Part shown: positions 28,236 to 37,743 of the stretch, piece by piece | How the letters are laid out: each line of letters begins with the position of its first letter | Numbering within the stretch: position 1 is the stretch's first letter | Assembly (NCBI RefSeq): GCF_000813145.1 | Contig: NZ_BAZF01000009.1 | Coordinates: 62,001 to 126,000, forward strand | Direction of reading: 5' to 3' | DNA: 64,000 bases | Source of the DNA: Geobacter sp. OR-1 | GTDB taxonomy: Bacteria; Desulfobacterota; Desulfuromonadia; Geobacterales; DSM-12255 | The notes under the pieces: model-generated | What the model saw: only the letters and a program-made list of their open reading frames with translations | Told to the model about the DNA's origin: nothing | The model's database searches: none | Made by a program: the position numbers and the translations under genes

Positions 28236-29531
28236 ATGATTCCACGTTACACCCGACCCGAAATGGCCCGAATCTGGGAGCCGGAAAACCGTTTTCGCAT
28301 CTGGCTTGAGATTGAAACACTGGCCTGCGAGGCCCAGGCCGAACTGGGGGTAATTCCTAAAGAAGTGATTCCGGTAATACGAGAAAAAGGTAACTTTGAC
28401 ATAGCACGCATAGATGCCATTGAATTGGAGGTCAAACACGATGTGATAGCTTTTCTGACCTCGGTTGCCGAATTTGTCGGTCCAGAGGCCCGCTTTATCC
28501 ACCAGGGGATGACCTCCTCGGATGTGCTGGATACCTGTCTCTCCATGCAGATGGTCCAGGCTGCGGACGAGCTGTTGACAGACCTTGACATGGTTCTCGA
28601 TTCGATCAGGGCGCGGGCAATGGAACACAAGGATACGGTGTGCATGGGGCGCTCGCACGGCATCCATGCCGAGCCGGTTACCTTTGGGCTCAAACTTGCT
28701 TCCTGGTACGCCGAGATGAAGAGGAATCGGGTACGGTTGGCCGCTGCCCGGGAAACTATCGCTACCGGCGCGATTTCAGGCGCTGTCGGTACCTTTGCCA
28801 ATATCGATCCGTTTGTCGAGGAGTACGTCTGCGGGAAGATGGGGCTCAAGCCCGAGCCGGTCTCCACCCAGGTCATTCCCCGAGACCGGCATGCCGAGTA
28901 TTTCTGCACGCTGGCAGTTATTGCCTCTTCCATGGAGCGGATTGCCATCGAGATCCGTCACCTCCAGCGGACCGAGGTGCTGGAGGCCGAAGAATTTTTC
29001 AGCAAAGGGCAAAAGGGTTCGTCTGCCATGCCGCACAAGCGGAACCCGATCCTTTCCGAAAATCTCACCGGACAGGCGAGATACGTTCGTTCGCTATGTA
29101 TCCCGGCGCTCGAAAACGTGGCCCTCTGGCATGAACGGGACATTTCTCACAGTTCAGTGGAGCGGTACATAGCCCCGGATGCCACGGTGGCACTCGACTT
29201 CTCCCTCCGTCGCCTGAATGGCCTCATAAAAAATCTGGTCGTCTATCCTGAGAACATGATCAGGAATCTCAACCAGATGAAGGGGCTGGTTTTTTCCCAG
29301 AAGATACTGCTAGATCTCACCCAGGCCGGAGTTTCACGCGAAGATGCCTACAGGCTGGTGCAAAAGAACGCCATGAAGGTCTGGCAGGAAGGGAAGGATT
29401 TCCTCACCGAACTGCTGGCCGATCCCGAAGTCTTCGGCGCATTGGGCGAAGCTCGGATTCGCGAGTCGTTTGACCTGAAATACCATCTGAAACATGTGGA
29501 CACAATATTCAAGAGGGTATTCGGTGAATAG
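28236..29531 (+). CDS. purB: Adenylosuccinate lyase
   Basis: Catalyses two purine steps: SAICAR to AICAR and adenylosuccinate to AMP. The fumarase/aspartase signature is GSSAMPHKRNP; TSSDVLDT and GRSHGIHAEP are the other substrate motifs. Length 431 aa. Begins a cluster of purine and pyrimidine genes (purB, purL, purQ, purF, pyrE). Its 3' end overlaps the next start by 8 bases. Confidence 0.97.
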   Translation: MIPRYTRPEMARIWEPENRFRIWLEIETLACEAQAELGVIPKEVIPVIREKGNFDIARIDAIELEVKHDVIAFLTSVAEFVGPEARFIHQGMTSSDVLDTCLSMQMVQAADELLTDLDMVLDSIRARAMEHKDTVCMGRSHGIHAEPVTFGLKLASWYAEMKRNRVRLAAARETIATGAISGAVGTFANIDPFVEEYVCGKMGLKPEPVSTQVIPRDRHAEYFCTLAVIASSMERIAIEIRHLQRTEVLEAEEFFSKGQKGSSAMPHKRNPILSENLTGQARYVRSLCIPALENVALWHERDISHSSVERYIAPDATVALDFSLRRLNGLIKNLVVYPENMIRNLNQMKGLVFSQKILLDLTQAGVSREDAYRLVQKNAMKVWQEGKDFLTELLADPEVFGALGEARIRESFDLKYHLKHVDTIFKRVFGE

Positions 29532-30606
29532 AATCCTTGATTTCTATCGACTGCAGGAATCGGATAGCCTGTATCTCTTCTGGGTCAAGGAGATCCTGGT
29601 AGCATTATTGATTTTTGCCGGATTCTGGTGGTTATCCAAGGTGGTACGTTGGGTCCTGGTCCATGTTGCGCCTCGTTTCACCTCTGTTACCGCAACAGAT
29701 CTTGACGATCGGATACTCCGGCGGATAACCCCACCCATTTCGCTTCTGGTGGTATTTGCCGGCCTTTACTACGCAATCAGCTACCTGTCATTGCCGCAGA
29801 AGGTCCATCTGATAGCCTCCGGTCTGGTGTTTATCTTCAACATCGCTATCCTCACGAATGTGGCCTACCGGTGTACCGACGAAATCCTCGAATGGTATGC
29901 CGCCCGTCTGGTTCAGAGGCATGGCGAGGGGATCGACCGGCAGTTGTTTCCCCTTGCCGAGAAACTGGTAACGATATTCCTTGTCGGCACAGCGCTGATA
30001 ATAGTTCTGAAGCATTTCAACTACGACATTTTATCCCTTGTGACTGCTCTCGGAATCGGCTCCCTGGCCATCGGCATGGCGGCAAAAGATACCCTTGCCA
30101 ACATGATTTCCGGTTTCACCCTGATGATTGACCGGCCATTCCGGATCGGCGACCGGATTCACCTGAAGGACGGCAATTGGGGCGATGTCGCGGATATCGG
30201 GCTTCGTACCACCAAGATCAAGACGGTGGACAATACCCTGTTGATCATTCCCAACTCCGATTTATGCAACACTACGGTCATTAACCAGGCATTTCCGGAT
30301 ATCAGGGCCAAGGGGAAGGTGTCTGTCGGGGTAGCCTACGGCACCGATGTCGAGCTGGCGAAAAAGACCCTGGTGGCGACTGCCTTGGAGATCGACATCG
30401 TGCTCAGGGATCCGGCTCCGGAGGCCTATTTTACTTCATTTGGCGACAGCGCCCTCAATATGACGCTATTCTTTTGGGTAGCGGATTATACCAAGGCGTT
30501 CGTTGCCACTGACTTGATAAACGAACTGATAATTAAAAGGTTTGGCGAAGCGGACATCGTATTTCCGTTTCCAACCAGGACCATTTACCTTCATAAGGAA
30601 GACTGA
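29524..30606 (+). CDS. MscS family mechanosensitive ion channel
   Basis: A 360-aa membrane protein with about five hydrophobic segments. The last is the pore helix-like LVTALGIGSLAIGMAAKDTLANMISGFTLMIDRPFRIGDRI, the hallmark of MscS, followed by a soluble beta domain (VADIGLRTTKIKTVDNTLLIIPNS). The GTG at 29524 has GAGGG at the right distance; longer starts lie deep in purB. It is embedded between purB and purL with overlaps at both ends, so it is co-transcribed with purine genes. Confidence 0.9.
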   Translation: MNRILDFYRLQESDSLYLFWVKEILVALLIFAGFWWLSKVVRWVLVHVAPRFTSVTATDLDDRILRRITPPISLLVVFAGLYYAISYLSLPQKVHLIASGLVFIFNIAILTNVAYRCTDEILEWYAARLVQRHGEGIDRQLFPLAEKLVTIFLVGTALIIVLKHFNYDILSLVTALGIGSLAIGMAAKDTLANMISGFTLMIDRPFRIGDRIHLKDGNWGDVADIGLRTTKIKTVDNTLLIIPNSDLCNTTVINQAFPDIRAKGKVSVGVAYGTDVELAKKTLVATALEIDIVLRDPAPEAYFTSFGDSALNMTLFFWVADYTKAFVATDLINELIIKRFGEADIVFPFPTRTIYLHKED

Positions 30607-33596
30607 TGGCACACCGAATCGAGATTGCACTTGGGGAAGATGTCAGAGATGCCCGCGGAGAGCGGATATGTGATGAAATATCGCACTTCCTCCATCTCCC
30701 GGTTCATGAAGTCAGATCGATAGACGTCTACACCGTGGACGCCGAACTATCCCGCGATCTTCTGGAAAAGATCGCTGCCGGTCCTTTCTGCGACCCGGTT
30801 ATTCAGACCTGGACCGTTGATCGACCTCAGGGGAAAGACTTTGATTTTGCGGTTGAGGTCGGATTCCGCCCGGGAGTTACCGACAATGTCGGGAGAACCG
30901 CACGTGAAGCGGCCGAATACCTGATTCCCCGCCCATTTTCTTCTGAAGAAGGGGTCTATTACTCGGTCCAGTATTTGATAAAAGGGGATCTGCAGCAATC
31001 AGACGTCGAGAAGATTGCCAGCGGGCTGCTCTGCAACACACTGATCCAGCGCTATGCCGTTGTTTCTTCTGCCGAATTTGCCGCCAAAAGGGGATTCCCT
31101 GCCTATGTGCCGAAGGTGTCCGGTGAAACCAGGGCCGAGGTTCGGGAGATCGATCTGGAGGTCTCGGACGAAGAGCTGCTGCGGATCAGCAAGGATGGCG
31201 TTCTCGCCCTGACTCTGGAGGAGATGAAGATCATCCAGGGGCATTATCGCGACCCGAAGGTCATCGAGATGCGCCGCAGCCAGGGGCTCGGGGCCAAGCC
31301 AACGGATGTTGAGCTTGAATGCCTTGCCCAGACCTGGTCGGAGCACTGCAAACATAAGATATTTGCCGGAACGGTACACTACGAGGATGAAAACGGCAAC
31401 CGCACCGAGATCAAGTCGCTCTTCAAAAGCTTTATCCAGCGGACTACCAAAGATGTTCGCGAGAGGCTGGGCAACCGGGATTTCTGTCTCTCGGTATTCA
31501 AGGACAATGCCGGTGTGATTCGATTCAACGATACTCATTCGCTGGTTTTTAAGGTCGAAACCCATAATTCCCCGTCCGCGCTCGATCCTTACGGCGGAGC
31601 GCTGACCGGGATCGTCGGGGTCAACAGGGATCCGTTCGGTACCGGCCAAGGCGCAAAGCTGATCTTCAATACCGACGTATTCTGTTTTGCCGACCCTTTT
31701 TACGACAAACCGCTGCCGGCGCGGCTGCTTCATCCGCGTCGCATCTATGAAGGGGTCATCGAAGGGGTGGAACACGGCGGGAACAAGAGCGGCATCCCCA
31801 CTGTCAACGGTTCTATCGTCTTCGACGAGAGGTTCTGCGGCAAGCCGCTGGTTTTTTGCGGTACTGCCGGTCTGATGCCCGCCGAGGTCAACGGTCGCCC
31901 CGGGCACGAGAAGAGCATTATGCCCGGCGACCTGATCGTGATGTCCGGCGGCAGGATCGGCAAGGACGGCATTCATGGCGCTACCTTCTCGTCCGAGGAA
32001 CTGAACGAGAACTCGCCGGTTACAGCCGTCCAGATCGGCGATCCGATCACCCAGAAGCGTATGTTCGATTTTCTGATCCGTGCGCGCGACAAGGGTCTCT
32101 ACCGGTTTATTACCGATAACGGTGCCGGCGGGCTGTCGTCATCCATCGGTGAGATGGCGGGCGAATGCGGCGGGTGTCGTATGGATCTTGCCAAGGCGCC
32201 ACTCAAATACCCAGGGCTCAACCCATGGGAGATACTGATCTCCGAGGCACAGGAACGGATGTCTCTTGCTGTGCCGCCTGAAAAGATCGATGAGTTTATG
32301 GCCATGTCGAAGCGGTTCGGCGTGGAGTCTACCGTTCTGGGAGAGTTTACCGACACGGGAGTTTTTCACATCCTTTTCGGCGACAGGACGGTTGCCTCGC
32401 TCCCGATGGAATTCATGCACGAAGGGCTTCCGCCGATGCAGCTTCCGGCAAAGTGGACCCCGCCGGTCCATACAGAGCCGGTGCTGGAGGGAAAGGCCGA
32501 CTATGCCGACGATCTGCGGGCGCTTCTTTCTTCCCTCAATATCTGCTCAAAGGAATCTGTTGTAAGGCGTTATGATCACGAGGTTCAGGGGGGCTCTGTG
32601 GTCAAGCCTTTTACCGGCGTTGCCAACGATGGTCCGTCCGACGCAGCGGTGGTAAGGCCGATACTCGACTCCTTCGAGGGGGTGGTGACAGCACATGGCA
32701 TTTGCCCACGTTATTCGGATATCGATACCTATCACATGACTGCCAACGCCATTGATGAGGCGTTGCGCAACTATGTTGCTGTCGGCGGTTCTCTGGAACT
32801 GGTTGCCGGTCTCGACAACTTCTGCTGGTGCGATCCGGTTCTGTCGGAGAAGACTCCGGACGGTCCTTACAAGATGGCTCAATTGGTCCGGTCGAACCAG
32901 GCCCTGTACGATCTCTGCCTGGCTTACAACCTGCCGCTGATCTCGGGCAAGGACTCTATGAAAAACGATTTTTACGACGGTACGACCAAGATCTCCATTC
33001 CACCGACGCTCCTGTTCTCGGTGATCGGCAAGATGGATGACAGCCGCAAGGCCGTTACCATGGATGTTAAGAGGCCGGGGGACCTAGTATACCTGCTCGG
33101 CAAGACTGCTGATGAACTCGGCGGGTCCGAGTTCCTGGCCATGAAGGGTTTGGTCGGCAATAAGGTCCCAAAAGTAGATGCTGAAAGGGCTTATCGCCGA
33201 TATAAGGCCTATCACGAGACGGTGATGGCAGGAACTGTCGCATCATGTCACGACCTCTCGGATGGCGGACTCGCCGTGGCTGCGGCAGAAGCGGCTTTTG
33301 CCGGAGGGTTCGGCATCTCAATGGATCTTGCCAAGGTGTTATGGCACGGGGACCAGGCTGGGAGAAACGATCTCACTCTCCTGTTCAGCGAGTCCGCATC
33401 GCGTCATCTTGTGACCGTCCGTCCGGACAGGCGGGGGGAATTTGAATCGCTCATGAGCGGCAACTGTTTCGCCTGTGTGGGTGTGGTAACGGCGGAGCCG
33501 TTGCTTGCGATTATTGGCCTGAACGGGTCCGAAGTGATCAAGGCAGGACTTGCCGAGCTTAAGGAATCCTGGCAGAATACATTGAGGGAACTCTGA
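30606..33596 (+). CDS. purL: FGAM synthase, PurS-PurL fusion
   Basis: ATP-dependent formylglycinamidine ribonucleotide synthase. The C-terminal about 770 residues are a standard PurL (KVETHNSPSALDPYGGALTGIVGVNRD, GNKSGIPTVNGSI). The first about 165 residues look like two PurS-like halves (about 1-78 and 80-165; the second contains VGFRPGVTDNVGRTAREAAEYL). At 996 aa it is between Bacillus PurL (about 740) and the E. coli three-domain enzyme (about 1295), and glutaminase is supplied by the separate purQ next to it. Its ATG overlaps the mscS stop by 1 base. Confidence 0.95.
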   Translation: MAHRIEIALGEDVRDARGERICDEISHFLHLPVHEVRSIDVYTVDAELSRDLLEKIAAGPFCDPVIQTWTVDRPQGKDFDFAVEVGFRPGVTDNVGRTAREAAEYLIPRPFSSEEGVYYSVQYLIKGDLQQSDVEKIASGLLCNTLIQRYAVVSSAEFAAKRGFPAYVPKVSGETRAEVREIDLEVSDEELLRISKDGVLALTLEEMKIIQGHYRDPKVIEMRRSQGLGAKPTDVELECLAQTWSEHCKHKIFAGTVHYEDENGNRTEIKSLFKSFIQRTTKDVRERLGNRDFCLSVFKDNAGVIRFNDTHSLVFKVETHNSPSALDPYGGALTGIVGVNRDPFGTGQGAKLIFNTDVFCFADPFYDKPLPARLLHPRRIYEGVIEGVEHGGNKSGIPTVNGSIVFDERFCGKPLVFCGTAGLMPAEVNGRPGHEKSIMPGDLIVMSGGRIGKDGIHGATFSSEELNENSPVTAVQIGDPITQKRMFDFLIRARDKGLYRFITDNGAGGLSSSIGEMAGECGGCRMDLAKAPLKYPGLNPWEILISEAQERMSLAVPPEKIDEFMAMSKRFGVESTVLGEFTDTGVFHILFGDRTVASLPMEFMHEGLPPMQLPAKWTPPVHTEPVLEGKADYADDLRALLSSLNICSKESVVRRYDHEVQGGSVVKPFTGVANDGPSDAAVVRPILDSFEGVVTAHGICPRYSDIDTYHMTANAIDEALRNYVAVGGSLELVAGLDNFCWCDPVLSEKTPDGPYKMAQLVRSNQALYDLCLAYNLPLISGKDSMKNDFYDGTTKISIPPTLLFSVIGKMDDSRKAVTMDVKRPGDLVYLLGKTADELGGSEFLAMKGLVGNKVPKVDAERAYRRYKAYHETVMAGTVASCHDLSDGGLAVAAAEAAFAGGFGISMDLAKVLWHGDQAGRNDLTLLFSESASRHLVTVRPDRRGEFESLMSGNCFACVGVVTAEPLLAIIGLNGSEVIKAGLAELKESWQNTLREL

Positions 33597-33597
33597 A

Positions 33598-34428
33598 ATG
33601 TCGGATAAAACACGTGCAATAGTAATAACCGGAAACGGCACCAACTGTGAAACGGAGGCGGCGCATGCCTGCCGCTTGGGTGGTTTTGACGAAGCGGTCA
33701 TAGCCCATATCGCTGAAATCCTGTCCGGAGAGATAACTTTGGATGACTTCCATTTTTTGAATCTTACCGGCGGGTTTTTGGACGGCGATGACCTGGGGAG
33801 CGCCAAGGCCCAGGCCAATCGCCTTACCAACGCCAGGGTTTCCGGCACCGGAGAACGGCTGGTGGAACAGTTCATCCGGTTTATCGATAATGGCAAGCTG
33901 ATCCTCGGGGTCTGTAACGGGTTCCAGCTAATGGTCAAAATGGGGATGCTCCCGGCTCTGGACGGCAATCACCTGAACCAGACCGCGACCCTTACCCACA
34001 ATGACTGCGGCCGGTTCCAGGACCGGTGGTGTTACCTGAAGGTTGATGCCGATTCTCCTTCCATCTATACCAAAGGCATAGTGAACGGGATCTACCTGCC
34101 GGTCAGGCATGGCGAAGGCAAATTTCTCTGCACTGACCAGGACACCATGGGCCGGATCGAGGCCGGACATCTGTCAGTTCTGAAGTATGCAGATGAAAAA
34201 TTCCAGGCGCCGACCATGGATTTCCCCCTTAACCCCAACGGTTCACAGAATGCCATTGCCGGCCTGTGCGATCCGACCGGACGTCTTATGGGGCTCATGC
34301 CGCATCCCGAGGCCTTCGTCCATTATACCCAACACCCCAGATGGAGTCGCGAACAGCTCCCCGAAACCGGGGATGGCTTGATTCTCTATCGCAACGCAGC
34401 AGAGTATGTTCGAAACAATCTTGTGTAA
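33598..34428 (+). CDS. purQ: FGAM synthase glutaminase subunit PurQ
   Basis: Class I glutamine amidotransferase that supplies ammonia to PurL. Nucleophile Cys in [10 protein letters not shown] and the His-Glu pair in MPHPEAF. At 276 aa it is longer than Bacillus PurQ (about 227) and resembles the glutaminase domain of large PurL proteins. It starts 1 base after purL, so the two are coupled. Confidence 0.95.
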   Translation: MSDKTRAIVITGNGTNCETEAAHACRLGGFDEAVIAHIAEILSGEITLDDFHFLNLTGGFLDGDDLGSAKAQANRLTNARVSGTGERLVEQFIRFIDNGKLILGVCNGFQLMVKMGMLPALDGNHLNQTATLTHNDCGRFQDRWCYLKVDADSPSIYTKGIVNGIYLPVRHGEGKFLCTDQDTMGRIEAGHLSVLKYADEKFQAPTMDFPLNPNGSQNAIAGLCDPTGRLMGLMPHPEAFVHYTQHPRWSREQLPETGDGLILYRNAAEYVRNNLV

Positions 34429-34457
34429 CCATGATTCATCAACCAAGAAAGGGTTAT

Positions 34458-35858
34458 ATGAACCTGTATCGGCCTGAAGAAGAGTGTGGCATTTTCGGAA
34501 TATATAATCATCGTGAGGCGGCAAACCTTACCTATCTGGGTCTTTATGCCCTGCAACACCGCGGGCAGGAATCTTGCGGGATCGTATCTTCGGACGGACA
34601 GCGTTTATATTCCCACAAGAGCATGGGTCTGGTGGCCGATGTGTTCGGTAATCCGGAGATTTTCCGCAATGTTCCGGGTGATTCAGCCATCGGCCATGTG
34701 CGGTACTCCACCACCGGCGATTCGGTTTCGAAGAATATCCAGCCGATATTGGTGAATTACTCTCGCGGTGCAATCGCGGTCGCTCACAACGGCAATATTG
34801 TCAACTCCCAGCTGATCAGAGCCGAGTTGGAGGCATGGGGCTCTATCTTCCAGACTACCATGGATACTGAGATCATAGTCCATCTCCTTGCCGCTTCTAA
34901 GGCCAGCAGCCTGGAGGATCGGGTTGTTGAAGCTTTAAACAGGATCAAGGGGGCTTACTGCCTCCTGTTCATTACTGAGACCCGCATGGTGGCGGTGCGT
35001 GATCCGCACGGTTTTCGTCCGCTGTGCCTGGGGAAATTGGGCGAGTCTTACGTCGTTGCTTCTGAAAGCTGTGCCCTCGACCTGATCGAGGCCGAGTTCA
35101 TTCGCGAAATCGAGCCGGGCGAGATGATTGTCATTGGCCGCGGCGGAATGACCTCGCTCTTTCCGTTCAAGAAGGTCAAGACCTCCCAATGCATTTTCGA
35201 GCATGTCTATTTTGCCCGGCCGGATTCATTCATCTTCGGCCGGAATGTTTATCAGGTCAGGAAGGAGCTGGGTCGGCAGCTGGCCAGGGAACATGCAGTC
35301 GATGCCGATATCGTCATCCCAGTGCCGGATTCCGGGGTGCCGGCTGCAATGGGGTATGCCGAGGAATCCGGAATCCGTTTCGAACTGGGACTGATCAGAA
35401 ACCATTACGTAGGCCGGACATTCATCGAGCCTGCGCAGTCGATCCGGCATTTCGGTGTCAAGATCAAGTTGAACCCTGTCCGCGAGTTGTTGAAGGGGAA
35501 GAGGGTTGTGGTTATCGACGATTCGATCGTCCGTGGCACCACATCCCGCAAAATTGTGAAGATGGTTCGTCAGGCCGGCGCCAGCGAGGTCCATATGCGG
35601 ATTTCGTCTCCTCCCACCAGTTATCCCTGCTATTACGGCATTGACACGCCGAACCGGAAGGAGCTGATCTCCTCTTCGCATACCCTCGAAGAGATTCGGC
35701 GCTATATTACCGCAGATTCTCTCGGGTATCTATCCTCTGAAGGATTGCTGACCGCTGTGGGCGGAGATAAGGAATCGTTTTGCCATGCCTGTTTTTCCGG
35801 CGTTTATCCGATAGGATTTCCCCGACTCGGCCCTGAGCCGCAACTCGACTTATTCTAG
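34458..35858 (+). CDS. purF: Amidophosphoribosyltransferase
   Basis: First committed step of purine synthesis: PRPP + glutamine to phosphoribosylamine. The MNLYRPEEE segment is a short propeptide and C10 (ECGIFGIY) becomes the N-terminal nucleophile. The PRPP-binding site is [14 protein letters not shown]. Length 466 aa. The ATG at 34458 follows AAAGGGT; a much longer frame opening at 34266 reads inside purQ and is rejected. Confidence 0.97.
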   Translation: MNLYRPEEECGIFGIYNHREAANLTYLGLYALQHRGQESCGIVSSDGQRLYSHKSMGLVADVFGNPEIFRNVPGDSAIGHVRYSTTGDSVSKNIQPILVNYSRGAIAVAHNGNIVNSQLIRAELEAWGSIFQTTMDTEIIVHLLAASKASSLEDRVVEALNRIKGAYCLLFITETRMVAVRDPHGFRPLCLGKLGESYVVASESCALDLIEAEFIREIEPGEMIVIGRGGMTSLFPFKKVKTSQCIFEHVYFARPDSFIFGRNVYQVRKELGRQLAREHAVDADIVIPVPDSGVPAAMGYAEESGIRFELGLIRNHYVGRTFIEPAQSIRHFGVKIKLNPVRELLKGKRVVVIDDSIVRGTTSRKIVKMVRQAGASEVHMRISSPPTSYPCYYGIDTPNRKELISSSHTLEEIRRYITADSLGYLSSEGLLTAVGGDKESFCHACFSGVYPIGFPRLGPEPQLDLF

Positions 35859-35894
35859 TTTCGGATACTAATATTCTTAAAGGAGCAAGAAGAG

Positions 35895-36452
35895 ATGACC
35901 GACCGTGAACGACTGAAGCAGATCATTATGGAGCTGTCCTATGAAAAGAGGAGGGTGACCCTCGCTTCCGGAAGAGAAAGCGACTTTTATTTTGATGGTA
36001 AGCAGACGACACTTCACGCCGAAGGGGGGTTTCTGGTTGGGAAACTATTCTACCAGGCTGCCAGGGAATTCGCCGGGGTGCAGGCAGTAGGCGGCATTAC
36101 CCTTGGCGCCGACCCGATTGCCACTGCCACATCTGTTGCCGCCCTGCTGGATGGCAATCCTTTGCATGCGTTCATCATCAGGAAGGAGCCAAAGGGGCAT
36201 GGCACCGGGCAATGGCTTGAGGGGCGCAAAAATCTTCCCGCCGGGACAAAAGTGGTGATTGTCGAGGATGTGGTGACCACGGGCGGCTCCTCCATGAAAG
36301 CGGTCCGGAGGGCCGAAGAAGAAGGGCTGAAGGTTTTGGGGATTGTTGCCCTGGTCGATCGTGAAGAGGGGGGGCGCGAGAACATCGAAGCGGAGGGGTA
36401 CTCCCTGAAGGCAATTTTCGGCCGCCGGGAGTTGACCGGCGATGCAGTCTGA
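35895..36452 (+). CDS. pyrE: Orotate phosphoribosyltransferase
   Basis: Makes OMP from orotate and PRPP. The PRPP motif is VVIVEDVVTTGGSSMKAV, with FYFDGKQTTLH and GGITLGADPIATA at the substrate side. Length 185 aa. Preceded by AAGGAG. Last gene of the plus-strand arm. Confidence 0.96.
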   Translation: MTDRERLKQIIMELSYEKRRVTLASGRESDFYFDGKQTTLHAEGGFLVGKLFYQAAREFAGVQAVGGITLGADPIATATSVAALLDGNPLHAFIIRKEPKGHGTGQWLEGRKNLPAGTKVVIVEDVVTTGGSSMKAVRRAEEEGLKVLGIVALVDREEGGRENIEAEGYSLKAIFGRRELTGDAV

Positions 36453-36515
36453 CCTGGATTTGTCAGTAGTCGCCTGCAATTGCTCTCCATTATGGCTGTA
36501 ATGAACAAAAGACTA

Positions 36516-36555
36516 ATCGGCACTTCGTCGTAATTCGACTGGAGTGCCGATTTTT
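36516..36555 (+). terminator. Terminator of the pur-pyrE arm
   Basis: ATCGGCACT (36516-36524) pairs with AGTGCCGAT (36543-36551), followed by TTTTTATATA. It lies 64 bases after pyrE. Confidence 0.82.
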
Positions 36556-36570
36556 ATATATGTGAACCAT

Positions 36571-36600
36571 AAAAAAAGGGCGATCATTTGATCGCCCTTT
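36571..36600 (-). terminator. Terminator of PEP-CTERM gene 1
   Basis: A 12-bp stem (AAAGGGCGATCA at 36575-36586 with its complement at 36589-36600); on the minus strand it is followed by a run of T. It lies 22 bases past the stop codon of the gene at 36623, back to back with the pyrE terminator. Confidence 0.85.
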
Positions 36601-36622
36601 CTGTATTGGCTGCATGTTCGGA

Positions 36623-37378
36623 TTAAGCGCGCTTCTTCCTTCTCCAGAAAGCCAGGCCGGCAAGGCCGCCGCCAAGGAGGAGCATGGTGGAAGGTTCCGG
36701 AACGGTCGGGGTGACGCCTGGATCGATGATCTGATCAGCTGCGCCGAAAGTAAGGTTGTCGATCCCGAATCCGGCAGGCTCGTTGCCGGTGATGAAGAAT
36801 GAGATGCCGGAAATGATGTTTGCCCCGGTCGAGTCGGCAAGGCCGTAAAATTCGATACCGAGCTGGGTATTGGTGATGCTCCCCAGGATGTTGCCGTTGA
36901 TATCGTAAGCCTCGATGGTTGTGCCGCCTATCGCGTCAAAATAGCCACCGGACAGCCCGACTCCGGCAACAGGCTGGCTGAACAGTACGGAAATCGGACC
37001 GTTGAAAATGGGAGAGCCGCTGAGCACCGGTGATGTCGGCGCTGCTCCGTCACCCACGATCTGGGTCAGGGGAGCATTCGGATCAAGTGCAAGCGGGCCG
37101 TTCGGCGAATGATCGGTCAAGGTTACCGGAGAGCCGCCCGCAGCCTGACCGACAAAATTACCACCAAAGCTGACCGTCAAGTTTCCGTAACTGGGAAGGC
37201 CGGTGAATGTGTATACCGGGTTTGTGGTATACAGCGGCTTTTCGCTAAAGGTGATAACCGAGGCGAGCGGGGAGAATGACCCAGGTCCAAGATCCACCAA
37301 TGCTGCCTGGGCTTTTGTGGCCATTGCTGCTGTTAGCAGCAAGCCGCATGCGAGAAGAGTAATTAATCGCGATTTCAT
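36623..37378 (-). CDS. PEP-CTERM sorting-domain protein 1
   Basis: A 251-aa exported protein. Signal peptide 1-25 (ending ATKAQA), a Gly/Ser/Asn-rich body of beta character with no recognised enzyme domain, and the C-terminal sorting tail VPEPSTMLLLGGGLAGLAFW followed by RRKKRA. Such tails are recognised by exosortase (EpsH family), which is not in this window. Start ATG with GGAGG upstream. It is monocistronic: its own sigma-54-like promoter on one side and a terminator on the other. Function unknown; probably a surface or matrix protein. Confidence 0.93.
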   Translation of the reverse strand: MKSRLITLLACGLLLTAAMATKAQAALVDLGPGSFSPLASVITFSEKPLYTTNPVYTFTGLPSYGNLTVSFGGNFVGQAAGGSPVTLTDHSPNGPLALDPNAPLTQIVGDGAAPTSPVLSGSPIFNGPISVLFSQPVAGVGLSGGYFDAIGGTTIEAYDINGNILGSITNTQLGIEFYGLADSTGANIISGISFFITGNEPAGFGIDNLTFGAADQIIDPGVTPTVPEPSTMLLLGGGLAGLAFWRRKKRA

Positions 37379-37412
37379 ATTGCCTCCATTTGTTGAGATT
37401 CAACCGTAAGAA

Positions 37413-37427
37413 GCAGGATATATGCCA
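37413..37427 (-). promoter_or_regulatory. Sigma-54 promoter candidate, PEP-CTERM gene 1
   Basis: On the minus strand TGGCATATATCCTGC: GG and GC are separated by the required 10 bases. 5/6 match at -24 and 3/4 at -12. It gives a leader of about 23 bases. Confidence 0.5.
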
Positions 37428-37498
37428 TTGGCAAATAATGCTTTAGTATTAAGCTGATATGATACATAAATATATACTAATGCAAAAAATGTTTATTC

Positions 37499-37518
37499 TG
37501 TGTAAAAAAATATCGACA
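37499..37518 (-). promoter_or_regulatory. PrsR-type upstream element, PEP-CTERM gene 1
   Basis: Plus-strand reading TGTGTAAAAAAATATCGACA, 71 bases upstream of the -24 element. The same element precedes the other PEP-CTERM genes and the giant gene in this window. Likely the binding site of a sigma-54 enhancer-binding regulator such as PrsR. Confidence 0.6.
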
Positions 37519-37610
37519 GCTGATTTTATCAATTGATATTAATTGATTAATGATTATTTTGCTAACATACTGAAATGCATGGTTTAATGGCTGTGGGGCT
37601 ATTGTTTGGT

Positions 37611-37629
37611 TGTGTAAAGAAGCCCGACA
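37611..37629 (-). promoter_or_regulatory. Second, divergent copy of the upstream element
   Basis: TGTGTAAAGAAGCCCGACA (plus-strand reading) keeps GTGTAAA and CGACA at the same 19-base spacing but differs in the middle. Possibly an auxiliary or decayed site. Confidence 0.4.
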
Positions 37630-37694
37630 TCGTTGTTTAATGGTTTGCTTGGAAGAGGTTAGAGATTCAGAAATGCAGTTGTGGGGCTATTAAT

Positions 37695-37726
37695 AAAAAA
37701 GGACGGTCAACTTGGCCGTCCTTTTT
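37695..37726 (-). terminator. Terminator of PEP-CTERM gene 2
   Basis: AAAAAGGACGG (37696-37706) pairs with CCGTCCTTTTT (37716-37726). On the minus strand it is followed by a T-rich stretch. It lies 18 bases beyond the stop codon at 37744. Confidence 0.82.
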
Positions 37727-37743
37727 GGGCAGTTTCCTGTTAA

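Larger units (their letters stand above)
37379..37743. other. Long non-coding control region of PEP-CTERM gene 1
   Basis: 365 bases without a gene, AT-rich. It holds a sigma-54 candidate (37413-37427), two copies of the GTGTAAA...CGACA element (37499-37518 and 37611-37629), a 12-base direct repeat TGTGGGGCTATT (37592-37603 and 37680-37691) and the terminator of the next gene (37695-37726). Confidence 0.7.

Noticed and set aside
30999-31976. 325-codon frame antisense to purL
   Set aside because: Shadow frame; the composition mirrors purL codons and has no recognisable domain.
34266-34457. Extended N-terminus for purF
   Set aside because: It runs through the purQ gene in another frame; the mature PurF must start at the Cys of the short propeptide [10 protein letters not shown].
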